Of a stretch of DNA of 64,000 nucleotides, positions 43,498 through 51,903 are shown piece by piece; the first letter of the stretch is position 1; each line of letters starts with the position of its first letter. The translations under genes and the position numbers were made by a program. This DNA comes from Rufibacter immobilis (GTDB taxonomy: Bacteria > Bacteroidota > Bacteroidia > Cytophagales > Hymenobacteraceae), in NCBI RefSeq assembly GCF_003721565.1, contig NZ_RJJE01000017.1:1042636-1106635 (forward strand). The letters are read 5' to 3'. The notes below the pieces were generated by a model. It searched no databases. It had not been told where the DNA came from and saw nothing but the letters and a program-made list of their open reading frames with translations.

Positions 43498-43908
43498 ATG
43501 GAGCAAAAAGAATTTACAGACTTTGTCATTTCTAAGCTTCTCTTAAGCTTTCCCGATTTTGGTAAACACATCCGAATAAAAGATGATAACACAGCCGACA
43601 TTGAATACCCGAGTGAACGAGGAAAGCTAAAGTTATTTATAAGCACAAGGAATAAAGAACTAACTGTCGGTTTTTCAGCCGGACAAAGTCAATTTGGATG
43701 GCATGTACATATGGACATGTATGGGGCTGAAACTCCAGAAGAAATGGCCGAAACAGCAGTTATGCTTTTAAAAGAGATTCTTAATGATAAAAAAAGAATT
43801 GTCTTCACAAGTTACCTTGGCTATTTCCTGACTGAAGATGAAGACGAGCTAGAGGGCTTCATCTATGATGGAGAAAAGCTAAAACTTTACAATTGGAGTG
43901 AACTATAA
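43498..43908 (+). CDS. Hypothetical protein, cassette 3-2
   Basis: The 136-residue product (MEQKEFTDFVISKLLLSFPD ...) is soluble and acidic at its end (EDEDELEGFIYDGEKLK). It is unfamiliar to me, with some likeness in style to small immunity proteins. The ATG at 43498 is chosen because upstream codons lie within attC site F. It is AT-rich and fills its cassette, stopping 11 bp before site K. Confidence 0.7.
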   Translation: MEQKEFTDFVISKLLLSFPDFGKHIRIKDDNTADIEYPSERGKLKLFISTRNKELTVGFSAGQSQFGWHVHMDMYGAETPEEMAETAVMLLKEILNDKKRIVFTSYLGYFLTEDEDELEGFIYDGEKLKLYNWSEL

Positions 43909-43918
43909 AAACACCATC

Positions 43919-43987
43919 GCCTAACAAGGTGCATAAGCTATGCTACGGTCGACGGCCTTGCACACCTCATGCACGAGACCGTTAGGC
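43919..43987 (+). other. attC-like site K (array 3), most complete site
   Basis: R'' GCCTAAC, spacer AAG, L'' GTGCATAAG, core CGGTCGACGGCC, L' CTCATGCAC, spacer GAGACC, R' GTTAGGC. R'' and R' are perfect complements and fit RYYYAAC/GTTRRRY. Confidence 0.9.
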
Positions 43988-44112
43988 ACCACTGTAAACG
44001 ACAATTCTCGTCAATTTAGGCCAATGCATTCATTTAAACCTTGACGAAATTACAATTTATTCATTTGGCAACTAACACATAGAACCAAACCTTTAATTTT
44101 CATTCAACAACT

Positions 44113-44549
44113 ATGGCAAGTATCAACCCACACATTAATTTCAATGGAAATGCAGAAGAAGCATTCAACTTTTACAAATCAGTATTTGGCGGTGAGTTCG
44201 TGAGGATAATGCGTTTCAAAGACTTGGCAAGTGAAGAATTTCCAGTGGCAGAACATGAATCCAATAAGATCATGCACATTGCTTTGCCAATTGGCAAAAG
44301 TGTTTTGATGGCGAATGATGTGCCAGAAGTTCTGGGACGGACAAACGAGAATGAGAACAGAAGCAAAATTGTAGTCAGTGCTGAAAGCAAAGACGAAGCT
44401 GACAAGATATTCAATGGACTATCTGCCGGCGAACAAATTGAAATGCCTATTTCTGCCAGCCCTTGGGGCTCCTATTTTGGGATGTTCAGAGACCAAATGG
44501 AATTGAATGGATGGTAGATTTTGATCCGAATCAGAAGGAACAATTTTAA
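44113..44549 (+). pseudogene. VOC/PhnB-like gene with 3' frameshift, distal gene of array 3
   Basis: From ATG 44113 the protein follows the PhnB-like VOC family (ASINPHINFNGNAEEAFNFY ... MPISASPWGSYFGMFRDQ). Near 44494 the frame is lost and a stop appears at 44515-44517. The adjacent frame continues GIEWMVDFDPNQKEQF to a stop at 44549, which is the normal family ending. A one-base deletion (or sequencing error) explains it. The truncated product loses the last strand that usually carries a metal ligand. Confidence 0.8.
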
Positions 44550-45080
44550 CCTTTATAACCGCACGTGCGCCTCACAAATAGGAGCGGCGAAAAAAATATA
44601 AGGCTGCGCTTTCCGTGACTCCTCTAAAAGGAGAAGGAAAATAAATGTGCGTTTAGGGGCTGCTTTTGGAAAAAAGGCCCCTAAACGCACATTTATTTTT
44701 TAGCCTACCTTCTGAACCCGATTCACCATTGGTCTGCTGCAGTTGAGGTGAGCCACTCCCCCTCCCAGGAGGAATTATCTTCTATGTAGCCAGAAAATTC
44801 CCTTTCTGACTGGGTAGAGATGAATGAAAGATCAACTCTACGACCCAGGGTCAAGAAGGCAAAGCGTTGACGGATATGGTAGTGCTGAAGGCTCGTTTAA
44901 GGCAGATTCCAGAAAAAGAGCCCCTAAACCCACTTCTCTCCCCGCCTGCCTCACGTCTTACATATAACTGATTTATAAAATTTTAACTAAGTTGAGCATA
45001 GAAATAATAATGCAATCTGGTCATCAGGGATGCAACGTTCCCGAAGCCATTAGGGTCATGGTAGAAACAATAAATTCTTT
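44550..45080. other. Intergenic stretch after array 3
   Basis: No gene seen. It holds a possible decayed R'' (TGCGCCTCAC near 44564), palindromic repeat copy 11 and a half copy near 44911-44933 (CCAGAAAAAGAGCCCCTAAA). Confidence 0.45.
44641..44696. repeat. Palindromic repeat copy 11, extended arms
   Basis: ATAAATGTGCGTTTAGGGGC and complement; 56 bp. Confidence 0.85.
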
Positions 45081-45413
45081 ATGAGAAATTTCCTTTCCCT
45101 TTTGACCTTCGTTACGCTGCTCACAGCCTGTTCAGACGAAGAGGTAGACCGTTATGAAACTACCATGCGCATTAACTCCTACCGGCAAGACTGCCAAGGT
45201 GTGGGAGAAATGAAATGCCTTTTAACTCAGGAAGGCGACAAAATAGGCTCTACTGAATGGAACCTCTTCTATGACTCCATCCAGGGCTTTCAGTATGAAG
45301 AAGGATTTGTGTATACCCTTAAAGTAAGGGTAGAGAAAATAGAAAATCCACCCGCCGACGGCTCCAGCAGAACCTATGTTTTACTGGAGGTACTCTCTAA
45401 GGAGAAGGTTTAG
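45081..45413 (+). CDS. DUF4377 lipoprotein
   Basis: MRNFLSLLTFVTLLTAC is a lipobox signal. The remaining 90 residues (DCQGVGEMKCLLTQEG, WNLFYDSIQGFQYEEGFVYT, NPPADGSS) match DUF4377, a family found alone or fused to META/HslJ domains in exported proteins. The two cysteines could form a disulfide. Function is unknown. Confidence 0.85.
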   Translation: MRNFLSLLTFVTLLTACSDEEVDRYETTMRINSYRQDCQGVGEMKCLLTQEGDKIGSTEWNLFYDSIQGFQYEEGFVYTLKVRVEKIENPPADGSSRTYVLLEVLSKEKV

Positions 45414-45463
45414 TGAGATGAAATAACCATTATATCAAAACACTATTTATATAAAATTTAATC

Positions 45464-46096
45464 ATGAAACAGCTCTTTCTTATCCTCGTATTTGTTGCTG
45501 ATATTCCAATTTGTAAAGCAGCTGAAAAAAACATTACAGCCCAGGTTGTTTTTGAGAACCTGACGGAAAATACCTCAATAACCGGCAAGTTTTTCATCAA
45601 GGAACTGAATAAAGTAATTGAGGTACATTCAATGGAATCATTCAAGGTAATTCTACCAGAGAAGGGGAAATACAGCTTCGGGTTTTACGCTGAAAATGCT
45701 GAAGCCTCCACAACTTATCCTAACAGAATCACCTCCGGTAAGCACACCATCTTAGTTAAACTCACAAAAAAGGACAACAACACCAAACCATTAACTACCA
45801 ATACTATATTCATCAACAAGGCACAGCCATTTGAACTCAGTAACACGGCTCTTGAAGAAATGCTGCAGCTAGGGAAACTGAATTTTATTTTCCATGGCAT
45901 ACAGGAAGTAATCGCAGACTTTTCCATTTTTAAAGAAAAGTACGGCATTGGCTACAACACCCAAAATTGCATCATTGACCCTGCCACCTACAAAAGAACA
46001 ACCGCCCATAACCAAAGAATTGAGCGCTATCTGACCGAGCAGTACGGAGTTGCCTGGAAGAACGATTTACCGGCTAAACCCTTCGGAATTAAGTAA
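45464..46096 (+). CDS. Hypothetical secreted protein
   Basis: A signal peptide (MKQLFLILVFVADIPICKA) precedes a beta-rich domain and a C-terminal block FKEKYGIGYNTQNCIIDPAT ... WKNDLPAKPFGIK, which I believe recurs in uncharacterised Bacteroidota proteins. No function can be given. It is 50 bp downstream of the DUF4377 gene and 30 bp upstream of the acetyltransferase gene, so a small operon is possible. Confidence 0.65.
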   Translation: MKQLFLILVFVADIPICKAAEKNITAQVVFENLTENTSITGKFFIKELNKVIEVHSMESFKVILPEKGKYSFGFYAENAEASTTYPNRITSGKHTILVKLTKKDNNTKPLTTNTIFINKAQPFELSNTALEEMLQLGKLNFIFHGIQEVIADFSIFKEKYGIGYNTQNCIIDPATYKRTTAHNQRIERYLTEQYGVAWKNDLPAKPFGIK

Positions 46097-46126
46097 ATTA
46101 ACCTGGTGAATTGCCTGCCATAGCCT

Positions 46127-46699
46127 ATGAAATCTGAAAAAGAGAAAATGCTTTTTGGGGAGTTGTACAACGCGCTTGATCCAGAACTTTCCCAGGAGCG
46201 GCTGCGGGCGCGGTTACTGCTTAAACAACTGAATGATTCCCGGGAAGACCAAACCGAGGAGCGCATCAACATCCTGAAAGAACTCATTCCAAATGCCGGG
46301 GAAGAACTTTGGATTCAGCCTCCCTTCTATTGTGACTACGGCAGTAATCTCTACCTAGGCGATAAGGTGTTTTTCAACTTCAACTGCGTAGTGCTGGACG
46401 TGATGCCCGTGACCATTGGCAGCCGAACATTGATGGGGCCAAACGTACAGTTGTACACGGCCACTCACCCTATGCATTACCGGGAACGCGCCTCTGGCCT
46501 TGAGTCTGCCAAACCCATTACCATTGGCGAAGATGTCTGGTTGGGTGGCAGTGTGGTGGTGTGCCCGGGAGTAAACATAGGCAGCCGCAGCGTGATTGGC
46601 GCCGGCAGCGTAGTCACCAAAGACATTCCCGCCGATGTATTTGCCGCCGGTAACCCCTGCCGGGTCATCCGTTCGTTAGAGAATCAGGAAAGTGACTGA
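46127..46699 (+). CDS. Maltose/galactoside-type O-acetyltransferase
   Basis: The 190-residue protein has the Maa N-terminal domain (EKEKMLFGELYNALDPEL) and the left-handed beta-helix hexapeptide repeats (ITIGEDVWLGGSVVVCPGVN, IGSRSVIGAGSVVTKDIP) with the catalytic His in TATHPMHY. It transfers acetyl from acetyl-CoA to a sugar. The acceptor is unknown. Confidence 0.92.
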   Translation: MKSEKEKMLFGELYNALDPELSQERLRARLLLKQLNDSREDQTEERINILKELIPNAGEELWIQPPFYCDYGSNLYLGDKVFFNFNCVVLDVMPVTIGSRTLMGPNVQLYTATHPMHYRERASGLESAKPITIGEDVWLGGSVVVCPGVNIGSRSVIGAGSVVTKDIPADVFAAGNPCRVIRSLENQESD

Positions 46700-46748
46700 A
46701 GGACCAGGCTCAGACACAATATTCCCCTAACCTTTCAGATAAATAGCA

Positions 46749-46798
46749 AGAGAGGCTCAGCACCAGAAGGTTTATTTCTGGTGCTGAGCCTCTCTTTT
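46749..46798 (+). terminator. Terminator of the acetyltransferase gene
   Basis: A 20-bp perfect stem (AGAGAGGCTCAGCACCAGAA) with a short loop and TTTT tail. Confidence 0.88.
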
Positions 46799-46815
46799 AG
46801 TCTAGTATGATGTCA

Positions 46816-46857
46816 CCTGTTTAGGGGCTGTTTTTGGAAAAAGAGCCCCTAAACAGG
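46816..46857. repeat. Palindromic repeat copy 12
   Basis: CCTGTTTAGGGGCTGTTTTT and complement between convergent genes. Confidence 0.85.
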
Positions 46858-46860
46858 AAA

Positions 46861-47616
46861 TCATCCGGCTACCAATTGCAGCTGCGCCGGAAGCTCCACC
46901 ACAGGCAGACCTTCTTTTTCCAGCTGAGCCACCAGTTGGGTAAGATCATCCAGGCTTTCCAGCACAAAATACGCCTCCGGACGCTCGCCGTCTTTGTAGG
47001 GTTGACCCAGGATTTCGTCCAAGTCAATGGGTTTCCAGATGTTCTCATTCTTCAGGGCCAGTGCTGCTTCCGGGGCATTGGCAATTAAATGGGAGCCTAA
47101 CAACGTCACTTTGCCCTCCGCGTCACGCAGGAGACCATTGCTCAAAACATGCTGCGCCAGGCGCCACAGCAGCTCCGTTTCGGCGGGGTCTTTGTGCTGT
47201 AAAGACAGGACCCCAATCTGCTGCATGAATTGGGCCACCTGCGGCTGCAGCAGCCAGGGCAACTGCCCGAACATATCCTGGAACAGATCTTTGTTTCCCT
47301 GCAAGCGCAAGTCGGCGTCTGGGTGCAGGCGCAACGAAGTCACGGCCGGGAATTTCTGCTTCGCCCACTTGGCCAGCACTTGCCGCGGGCGCAACGGTTC
47401 CTGCACGGCCACTACCTCCCAGTTGGCGAGACGGCGCAGCAGAAAGTTAATTTCCTGAAAATCAGGAATGAAATAAGCCTTCAGTCCCAGGGCGTTGACT
47501 CCTTGCCAGAAGGGCGCAGAAACCGTGGCAGAAAGTGCTTCTGCCCGCTTGGTGTACAAAATGTTCCAGGTCTGTTGTTGCTGGATGGTGTACTGATGGT
47601 ACTGTTGTTGATACAT
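46861..47616 (-). CDS. Aromatic amino acid hydroxylase-like pseudoenzyme
   Basis: The 251-residue protein aligns with bacterial phenylalanine 4-monooxygenase over its whole length (YQQQYHQYTIQQQQTWNILY, IPDFQEINFLLRRLANWEVV, KFPAVTSLR, EAYFVLESLDDL). The iron-binding motif of the family, FHDxFGHxP, is here FQDMFGQLP (CAG codons at both positions), and the third ligand Glu (in WFTVEFGLI) is also lost. It should not hydroxylate. A role as an aromatic amino acid binding regulator is a guess supported by the adjacent aroF-trp operon. A terminator stands just before the ATG. Confidence 0.8.
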   Translation of the reverse strand: MYQQQYHQYTIQQQQTWNILYTKRAEALSATVSAPFWQGVNALGLKAYFIPDFQEINFLLRRLANWEVVAVQEPLRPRQVLAKWAKQKFPAVTSLRLHPDADLRLQGNKDLFQDMFGQLPWLLQPQVAQFMQQIGVLSLQHKDPAETELLWRLAQHVLSNGLLRDAEGKVTLLGSHLIANAPEAALALKNENIWKPIDLDEILGQPYKDGERPEAYFVLESLDDLTQLVAQLEKEGLPVVELPAQLQLVAG

Positions 47617-47630
47617 GGCTTTTGTTAAAT

Positions 47631-47664
47631 AAAAAAAGCCTGGTCCGTTGAGGGAGCCAGGCTT
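47631..47664 (-). terminator. Leader terminator before the hydroxylase-like gene
   Basis: On the minus strand AAGCCTGG / CCAGGCTT followed by TTTTTTT ends 15 bp before the ATG at 47616. Its position upstream of the gene indicates attenuation control. Confidence 0.8.
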
Positions 47665-47698
47665 CATATTGGTATTTGAAATCTAATTAGTAGTTCAT

Positions 47699-47743
47699 TC
47701 AAACTCGACCAATAATGCCTTTGCTCCAGTACGCATGGCGCAT
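47699..47743 (-). CDS. Possible leader peptide MRHAYWSKGIIGRV
   Basis: A 14-codon frame with adjacent Tyr and Trp codons lies between a promoter and the leader terminator. A second, overlapping 30-codon frame (ATG at 47787, MKTFAQILLIVN...) starts closer to the promoter. A segment GGAGCAAAGGC in the shared region can pair with GCCTGGCTCC of the terminator. Which frame is used is unclear. Confidence 0.35.
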   Translation of the reverse strand: MRHAYWSKGIIGRV

Positions 47744-47795
47744 GGTTTGCAATTGACAATCAGAAGAATTTGGGCAAATGTTTTCATAACTGGTT

Positions 47796-47826
47796 CTAAT
47801 ATACGAGATCAGTTTATGAAAAGCAA
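47796..47826 (-). promoter_or_regulatory. Promoter of the hydroxylase-like gene
   Basis: Minus strand: TTG (47824-47826), 20-base spacer, TATATTAG (47796-47803), close to the TTTG-N19-21-TAnnTTTG consensus. Confidence 0.5.
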
Positions 47827-47911
47827 TTAATTATTCAATGATTTTTACTGTACTATTTTTATCTGTCCGCTTCTGATACCCCGCAAAGCTTTTTGCCGAA
47901 GTAAAAGTTCC

Positions 47912-47951
47912 GCGTTTAGGGGCTGTTTTTGGAAAAACAGCCCCTAAACGC
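47912..47951. repeat. Palindromic repeat copy 13
   Basis: GCGTTTAGGGGCTGTTTTTG and complement, downstream of aroF; probable operon terminator. Confidence 0.85.
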
Positions 47952-47973
47952 CCAATTATTTCTTGGCAAAGTC

Positions 47974-48987
47974 TTAAGCCAGTTCTTTCTTCAGCGCAAA
48001 GACTTTCCGCATTTTCCAGATCATCCGTTCAGATTCTGAGAAACTCAAAGTCTGGGCTCCGTCTGAGGCGGCTTCCTCGGGCTTCTCGTGGGTCTCGTAG
48101 ATGATGCCATCGGCCCCGGCCATGATAGCGGCCAAAGCCATGGGCTCCACGTACTCACGTATTCCTATGCCGTGCGAAGGGTCCACAATCACCGACAGGT
48201 GCGTCTTCTCCTTGAGGATAGGAATGGCGTTCAGGTCTAAGGTGTTGCGGCTGGCGGTCTCATACGTCCGGATGCCCCGCTCGCACAGCATCAGCTTTTC
48301 GTTTCCGCCGGAGAAAATGTATTCCGCCGAGTACAGCAGCTCATCAATGGTCCCGGAGATACCGCGTTTGAGCAGTACGGGTTTGTCTACCTTGCCCAGT
48401 TCGTCCAGCAGGTTGAAGTTCTGGGTGTTGCGGGCTCCTACCTGGAATACATCTGTGTAAGGCTCCATGGGCGCTATTTGCGAAACCTGCATGACCTCGG
48501 TCACAATCTTGATGCCGTGGGCGCGGCACATGTCATAGAACATCTTGAGCCCTTCCAGCCCCAGCCCGCGGAAAGAATAGGGCGAAGACCTAGGTTTGAA
48601 CACGCCGCCCCGCATGAATCTTACGTTGTTGGCCACCAGGTGCTGAATGGTTTTCTCAATCTGCGCCTCGTTCTCAATGGAGCACGGGCCGGCCATGAGG
48701 GTAAGCTCCCCCTCCTTCACCTGTAGCCCATCCCCGAAGTCAATGACGGTGGGGTTCACTTTCCATTTGCGCGACACCAGACGGTACTCATCTGACACAA
48801 TATGGATGTCTTTGATGCCCGGCAAGTTTCCGATGGCGCGTACGTCAAATTCGGCTTTGCCGGTTCCCACCAGGTAATGCCCCGCCTGGGTCACCACCTC
48901 CGTGGTCTTGTATTTCAGCTCGCTGGCCTTGGCCACAATAGCAGCTTTCTGGTCTAGTTGTATGTCTTGCTTTAATTGAATAAGCAT
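47974..48987 (-). CDS. aroF: 3-deoxy-7-phosphoheptulonate synthase (DAHP synthase, type I-beta)
   Basis: The 337-residue protein has an N-terminal ferredoxin-like domain of about 70 residues (regulatory in Thermotoga DAHP synthase) and then the catalytic barrel: LMAGPCSIE, RGGVFKPRSSPYSFRG, KRGISG, VDPSHGIG. It condenses PEP and erythrose-4-phosphate, opening the shikimate pathway. It is the last gene of the trp operon, 100 bp after trpA, so tryptophan supply controls pathway entry. Confidence 0.94.
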   Translation of the reverse strand: MLIQLKQDIQLDQKAAIVAKASELKYKTTEVVTQAGHYLVGTGKAEFDVRAIGNLPGIKDIHIVSDEYRLVSRKWKVNPTVIDFGDGLQVKEGELTLMAGPCSIENEAQIEKTIQHLVANNVRFMRGGVFKPRSSPYSFRGLGLEGLKMFYDMCRAHGIKIVTEVMQVSQIAPMEPYTDVFQVGARNTQNFNLLDELGKVDKPVLLKRGISGTIDELLYSAEYIFSGGNEKLMLCERGIRTYETASRNTLDLNAIPILKEKTHLSVIVDPSHGIGIREYVEPMALAAIMAGADGIIYETHEKPEEAASDGAQTLSFSESERMIWKMRKVFALKKELA

Positions 48988-49022
48988 GTTTTCTGGGTTT
49001 GAAGAAGGGAGATTTTGGGATT

Positions 49023-49085
49023 TGGAGATGTAGGAATTTGAAGACGGGAAGATGCTTTCGCCCTTTTCAAATTTCTACATCTCCA
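49023..49085 (-). repeat. Hairpin between trpA and aroF
   Basis: 20-nt arms TGGAGATGTAGGAATTTGAA and complement (one mismatch) around a 23-base loop. It may be an internal processing or partial termination site. Confidence 0.6.
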
Positions 49086-49087
49086 CA

Positions 49088-49876
49088 TTACCTTAAGGTT
49101 TTCAAGAATGACCGCACGTTTTCCCGCACCTCAGCGGGCTGCTGCAAGGCTTTGATAAAGGCGCTCCCGATGATAGCCCCGTGCGCCGACTGACAAGCCA
49201 GCTCAAAGCTGGGCCTATCACTGATCCCGAAACCAATGAGCAACGGGTTCCTGAGCCCTAGTCCTTTCACCTTTGAGAAATAGGCCTGCTGCCCCTCGTT
49301 GGTCTGCACCTGGCTTCCCGTAGTGCTGGCGCTGGACACCATGTAGATAAATGAACTGGAAAGCGCGTCTATCTGCCGGATGCGGGCTTCTGAGGTTTGG
49401 GGCGTGATAAGGAAAATAAGGCTGAGGCCGTACTTCTCCAGAATGGGTTTATATTCTTCCTCGTACTCGGCAAACGGAAGGTCTGGTAGGATGAACCCGT
49501 CCACGCCCACGGCGGCGGCATCTTGGCAGAAGCGCTCAAAGCCGTACTGCATCACCGGGTTCAGGTACCCCATCAGGATAATGGGCAGGGAAACCCGCTC
49601 CCGTACACCCTGCAACTGAGCCATTAACTTCCTGATGGACATACCGTTTTCCAGCGCGACCTGATTACTGGCTTGGATGGTGGGGCCATCGGCTAGAGGG
49701 TCTGAGAAAGGCATTCCTATCTCCACTAAATCGGCGCCGGCGGCTTCCAGTTCTTCCAGAATGGTCACCGTGTCGTCCAGTTTAGGGTAACCGGCGGTGA
49801 AATAGATGTTCAGCAGATTTCCGCTTTTCTCCTGAAAAAGGCGCGTAAGTCTATTTTGCGGCATCTTGTTGTTCAA
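49088..49876 (-). CDS. trpA: Tryptophan synthase alpha subunit
   Basis: The TIM-barrel protein has [19 protein letters not shown] (catalytic Glu), [17 protein letters not shown] (catalytic Asp) and the phosphate loop GFGISDRPS. It splits indole-3-glycerol phosphate to indole. The start overlaps trpB by 26 bp (or 14 bp if ATG 49864, [10 protein letters not shown], is used), so the two subunits are coupled. Confidence 0.96.
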   Translation of the reverse strand: MNNKMPQNRLTRLFQEKSGNLLNIYFTAGYPKLDDTVTILEELEAAGADLVEIGMPFSDPLADGPTIQASNQVALENGMSIRKLMAQLQGVRERVSLPIILMGYLNPVMQYGFERFCQDAAAVGVDGFILPDLPFAEYEEEYKPILEKYGLSLIFLITPQTSEARIRQIDALSSSFIYMVSSASTTGSQVQTNEGQQAYFSKVKGLGLRNPLLIGFGISDRPSFELACQSAHGAIIGSAFIKALQQPAEVRENVRSFLKTLR

Positions 49877-51047
49877 AATATGTAAGAATGGTGTTAAGGT
49901 CTTTATCGCCGCGGCCGGAGAGGTTCAAAACCACCACCTGGTCTGGGCCGGCGTTGATTTCTTTGAGGGCAGCCAGCGCGTGCGAGCTTTCAATGGCCGG
50001 GATGATTCCTTCCAGACGGCTCAACTCGCGTAAAGCTTCCATGGCATCGGCATCAGTAATGGCAATAAACCGCGCTCTCCCCGACTGGGCCAAATGCGCG
50101 TGCTGCGGCCCCACCCCCGGATAATCCAAGCCCGCCGAGATGGAATACGGCTCCGTGATCTGCCCGTCTTCGGTTTGCATGAGCAGGGTTTTGCTGCCGT
50201 GAATGATGCCAGTCTTCCCCAGCACCGAAGTAGCCGCTGAGTGACCGGTATCTACGCCCAGCCCGGCTGCTTCCACGGCCACCAGTTGCACCGTGGGTTC
50301 GCCCAGGAAGTGATAGAACGCCCCGGCGGCGTTGGAACCGCCTCCCACGCAGGCCACCACATAATCCGGAATCTCCCGGCCCTCTTTCTCCAGCAGCTGC
50401 TTCCGGATCTCAGCGGAAATCACCGATTGGAAACGGGCTACCATGTCGGGGTACGGGTGCGGGCCCACTACAGAACCGATGATATAATGTGTGTCCTCGG
50501 GGTGGTTGATCCAGTCCCGGATGGCCTCGTTGGTAGCGTCTTTCAGGGTTTGGGAACCGGAGGTAACCGGGATCACCGTGGCTCCCAGCAGGCGCATTTT
50601 CTCCACGTTGGGCCGTTGGCGCTCTGTGTCAATCTTACCCATGTACACAATGCACTCCAGCCCGGCCAGGGCGCAAACGGTAGCGGTGGCCACGCCATGC
50701 TGTCCGGCCCCGGTTTCCGCGATGATGCGCTTCTTGCCCAGGCGCTTGGCCAACAGAATCTGCCCCACCGTGTTGTTGATCTTGTGGGCTCCAGTATGGT
50801 TCAGGTCTTCGCGTTTAAGGTAAATCTTAGTGTTGTACCGCTCAGACAGGCGCTTGGCGTGGTACAGGGGCGTGGGCCGGCCCACATAATCGCGCAGCAG
50901 CTCCTGCAATTCCTGCTGGAATGCCGGCTCCTGCATAATGCTCAGGTATTGCTCGCGCAGTTCCTCCACGTTGGGGTACAACATCTCAGGAATATACGCC
51001 CCTCCAAATTGGCCATAATAGCCGCGTTCATCAACTCCGTAGTTCAT
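49851..51047 (-). CDS. trpB: Tryptophan synthase beta subunit
   Basis: The 398-residue PLP enzyme has the Schiff-base lysine in [19 protein letters not shown], and the phosphate-binding GGGSNA. It joins indole and serine to make tryptophan. Length is standard for TrpB1. Starts [20 protein letters not shown]. Confidence 0.97.
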   Translation of the reverse strand: MNYGVDERGYYGQFGGAYIPEMLYPNVEELREQYLSIMQEPAFQQELQELLRDYVGRPTPLYHAKRLSERYNTKIYLKREDLNHTGAHKINNTVGQILLAKRLGKKRIIAETGAGQHGVATATVCALAGLECIVYMGKIDTERQRPNVEKMRLLGATVIPVTSGSQTLKDATNEAIRDWINHPEDTHYIIGSVVGPHPYPDMVARFQSVISAEIRKQLLEKEGREIPDYVVACVGGGSNAAGAFYHFLGEPTVQLVAVEAAGLGVDTGHSAATSVLGKTGIIHGSKTLLMQTEDGQITEPYSISAGLDYPGVGPQHAHLAQSGRARFIAITDADAMEALRELSRLEGIIPAIESSHALAALKEINAGPDQVVVLNLSGRGDKDLNTILTYFEQQDAAK

Positions 51048-51109
51048 CTCTCAGTTTGGTTAAGTACGCAGGCAGGATTTCTGTTCATCCCCACCCGCTC
51101 ATATTTTCT

Positions 51110-51748
51110 CTAGTACGACCTTATCTCTTGAAAAAACCGTTGCAGTTTATCAATGTCTTTCAGGCCGGGTTGTATTTCAAATTTGCTGTTCAGGTCCACG
51201 CCGTAGAGCTTGGGCAACCGCAGGGCTTTAATCTCTTCCACATGGCTTAGCTCAATGCCGCCGCTCAGGAAGAAAGGAACGTCCAGAGTGTACTTCTGCA
51301 ACATTTCCCAGTTAAACCTCACTCCGTTTCCCCCAGGGTTGGGTCCGCCGGCGTCAAAGAGAAAGTAGTCACACATCTGGGCGTATTCCTCCAGTTGGCC
51401 GAAATCAAAGTCTGCCTCTAGCCTGAATGCTTTCATGACCTCCAACCCGGCATCTTTGAGTTCGTGGCACATTTGCGGGGTTTCCTGCCCGTGCAACTGC
51501 ACCATATCCAATCCCAACTCTGTGACCTTCTGCAAGATATTACCCCCCTCTTCGTCTACAAACACGCCTACTTTACGGGTGCCCTGCTGAAAGACGGAGG
51601 AAAACACTGCCCATTGGGTAGTGATGTAGCGCGGCGATTTCTCGTAAAATATAAAACCTACATAGTCTGGCTTGAGCAGCAGAAGTTCCTCAAGGTTCTC
51701 TGAGTACTTCATGCCGCACACTTTTATTTTCAGGTTGCTTTCTGTCAT
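51110..51748 (-). CDS. trpF: Phosphoribosylanthranilate isomerase
   Basis: KVCGMKYSENLEEL (catalytic Cys), YVGFIFYEKSPRY, VQLHGQE and the phosphate-binding FLSGGIEL are all visible in this 212-residue barrel. It catalyses the Amadori rearrangement of PRA to CdRP. It stands alone, not fused to trpC. Confidence 0.96.
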   Translation of the reverse strand: MTESNLKIKVCGMKYSENLEELLLLKPDYVGFIFYEKSPRYITTQWAVFSSVFQQGTRKVGVFVDEEGGNILQKVTELGLDMVQLHGQETPQMCHELKDAGLEVMKAFRLEADFDFGQLEEYAQMCDYFLFDAGGPNPGGNGVRFNWEMLQKYTLDVPFFLSGGIELSHVEEIKALRLPKLYGVDLNSKFEIQPGLKDIDKLQRFFQEIRSY

Positions 51749-51837
51749 GTAAGGTTATATGTTTTGGCGGTGTGTCTTTTGCCGCAAGCGTGTGATAAAG
51801 AACCAAATCTCTTTACGTCGGTGGTATTTGGGCCAGC

Positions 51838-51882
51838 TTCCGTTTAGGGGCTCTTTTTCCTAAAACAGCCCCTAAACGGAAA
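51838..51882. repeat. Palindromic repeat copy 14, inside the trp operon
   Basis: TTCCGTTTAGGGGCTCTTTT and complement, between trpC and trpF. If the repeat terminated fully, the distal genes would not be expressed, so readthrough or an internal promoter is needed. Confidence 0.82.
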
Positions 51883-51903
51883 TATTTAAAGGGCGGGGAA
51901 TTT

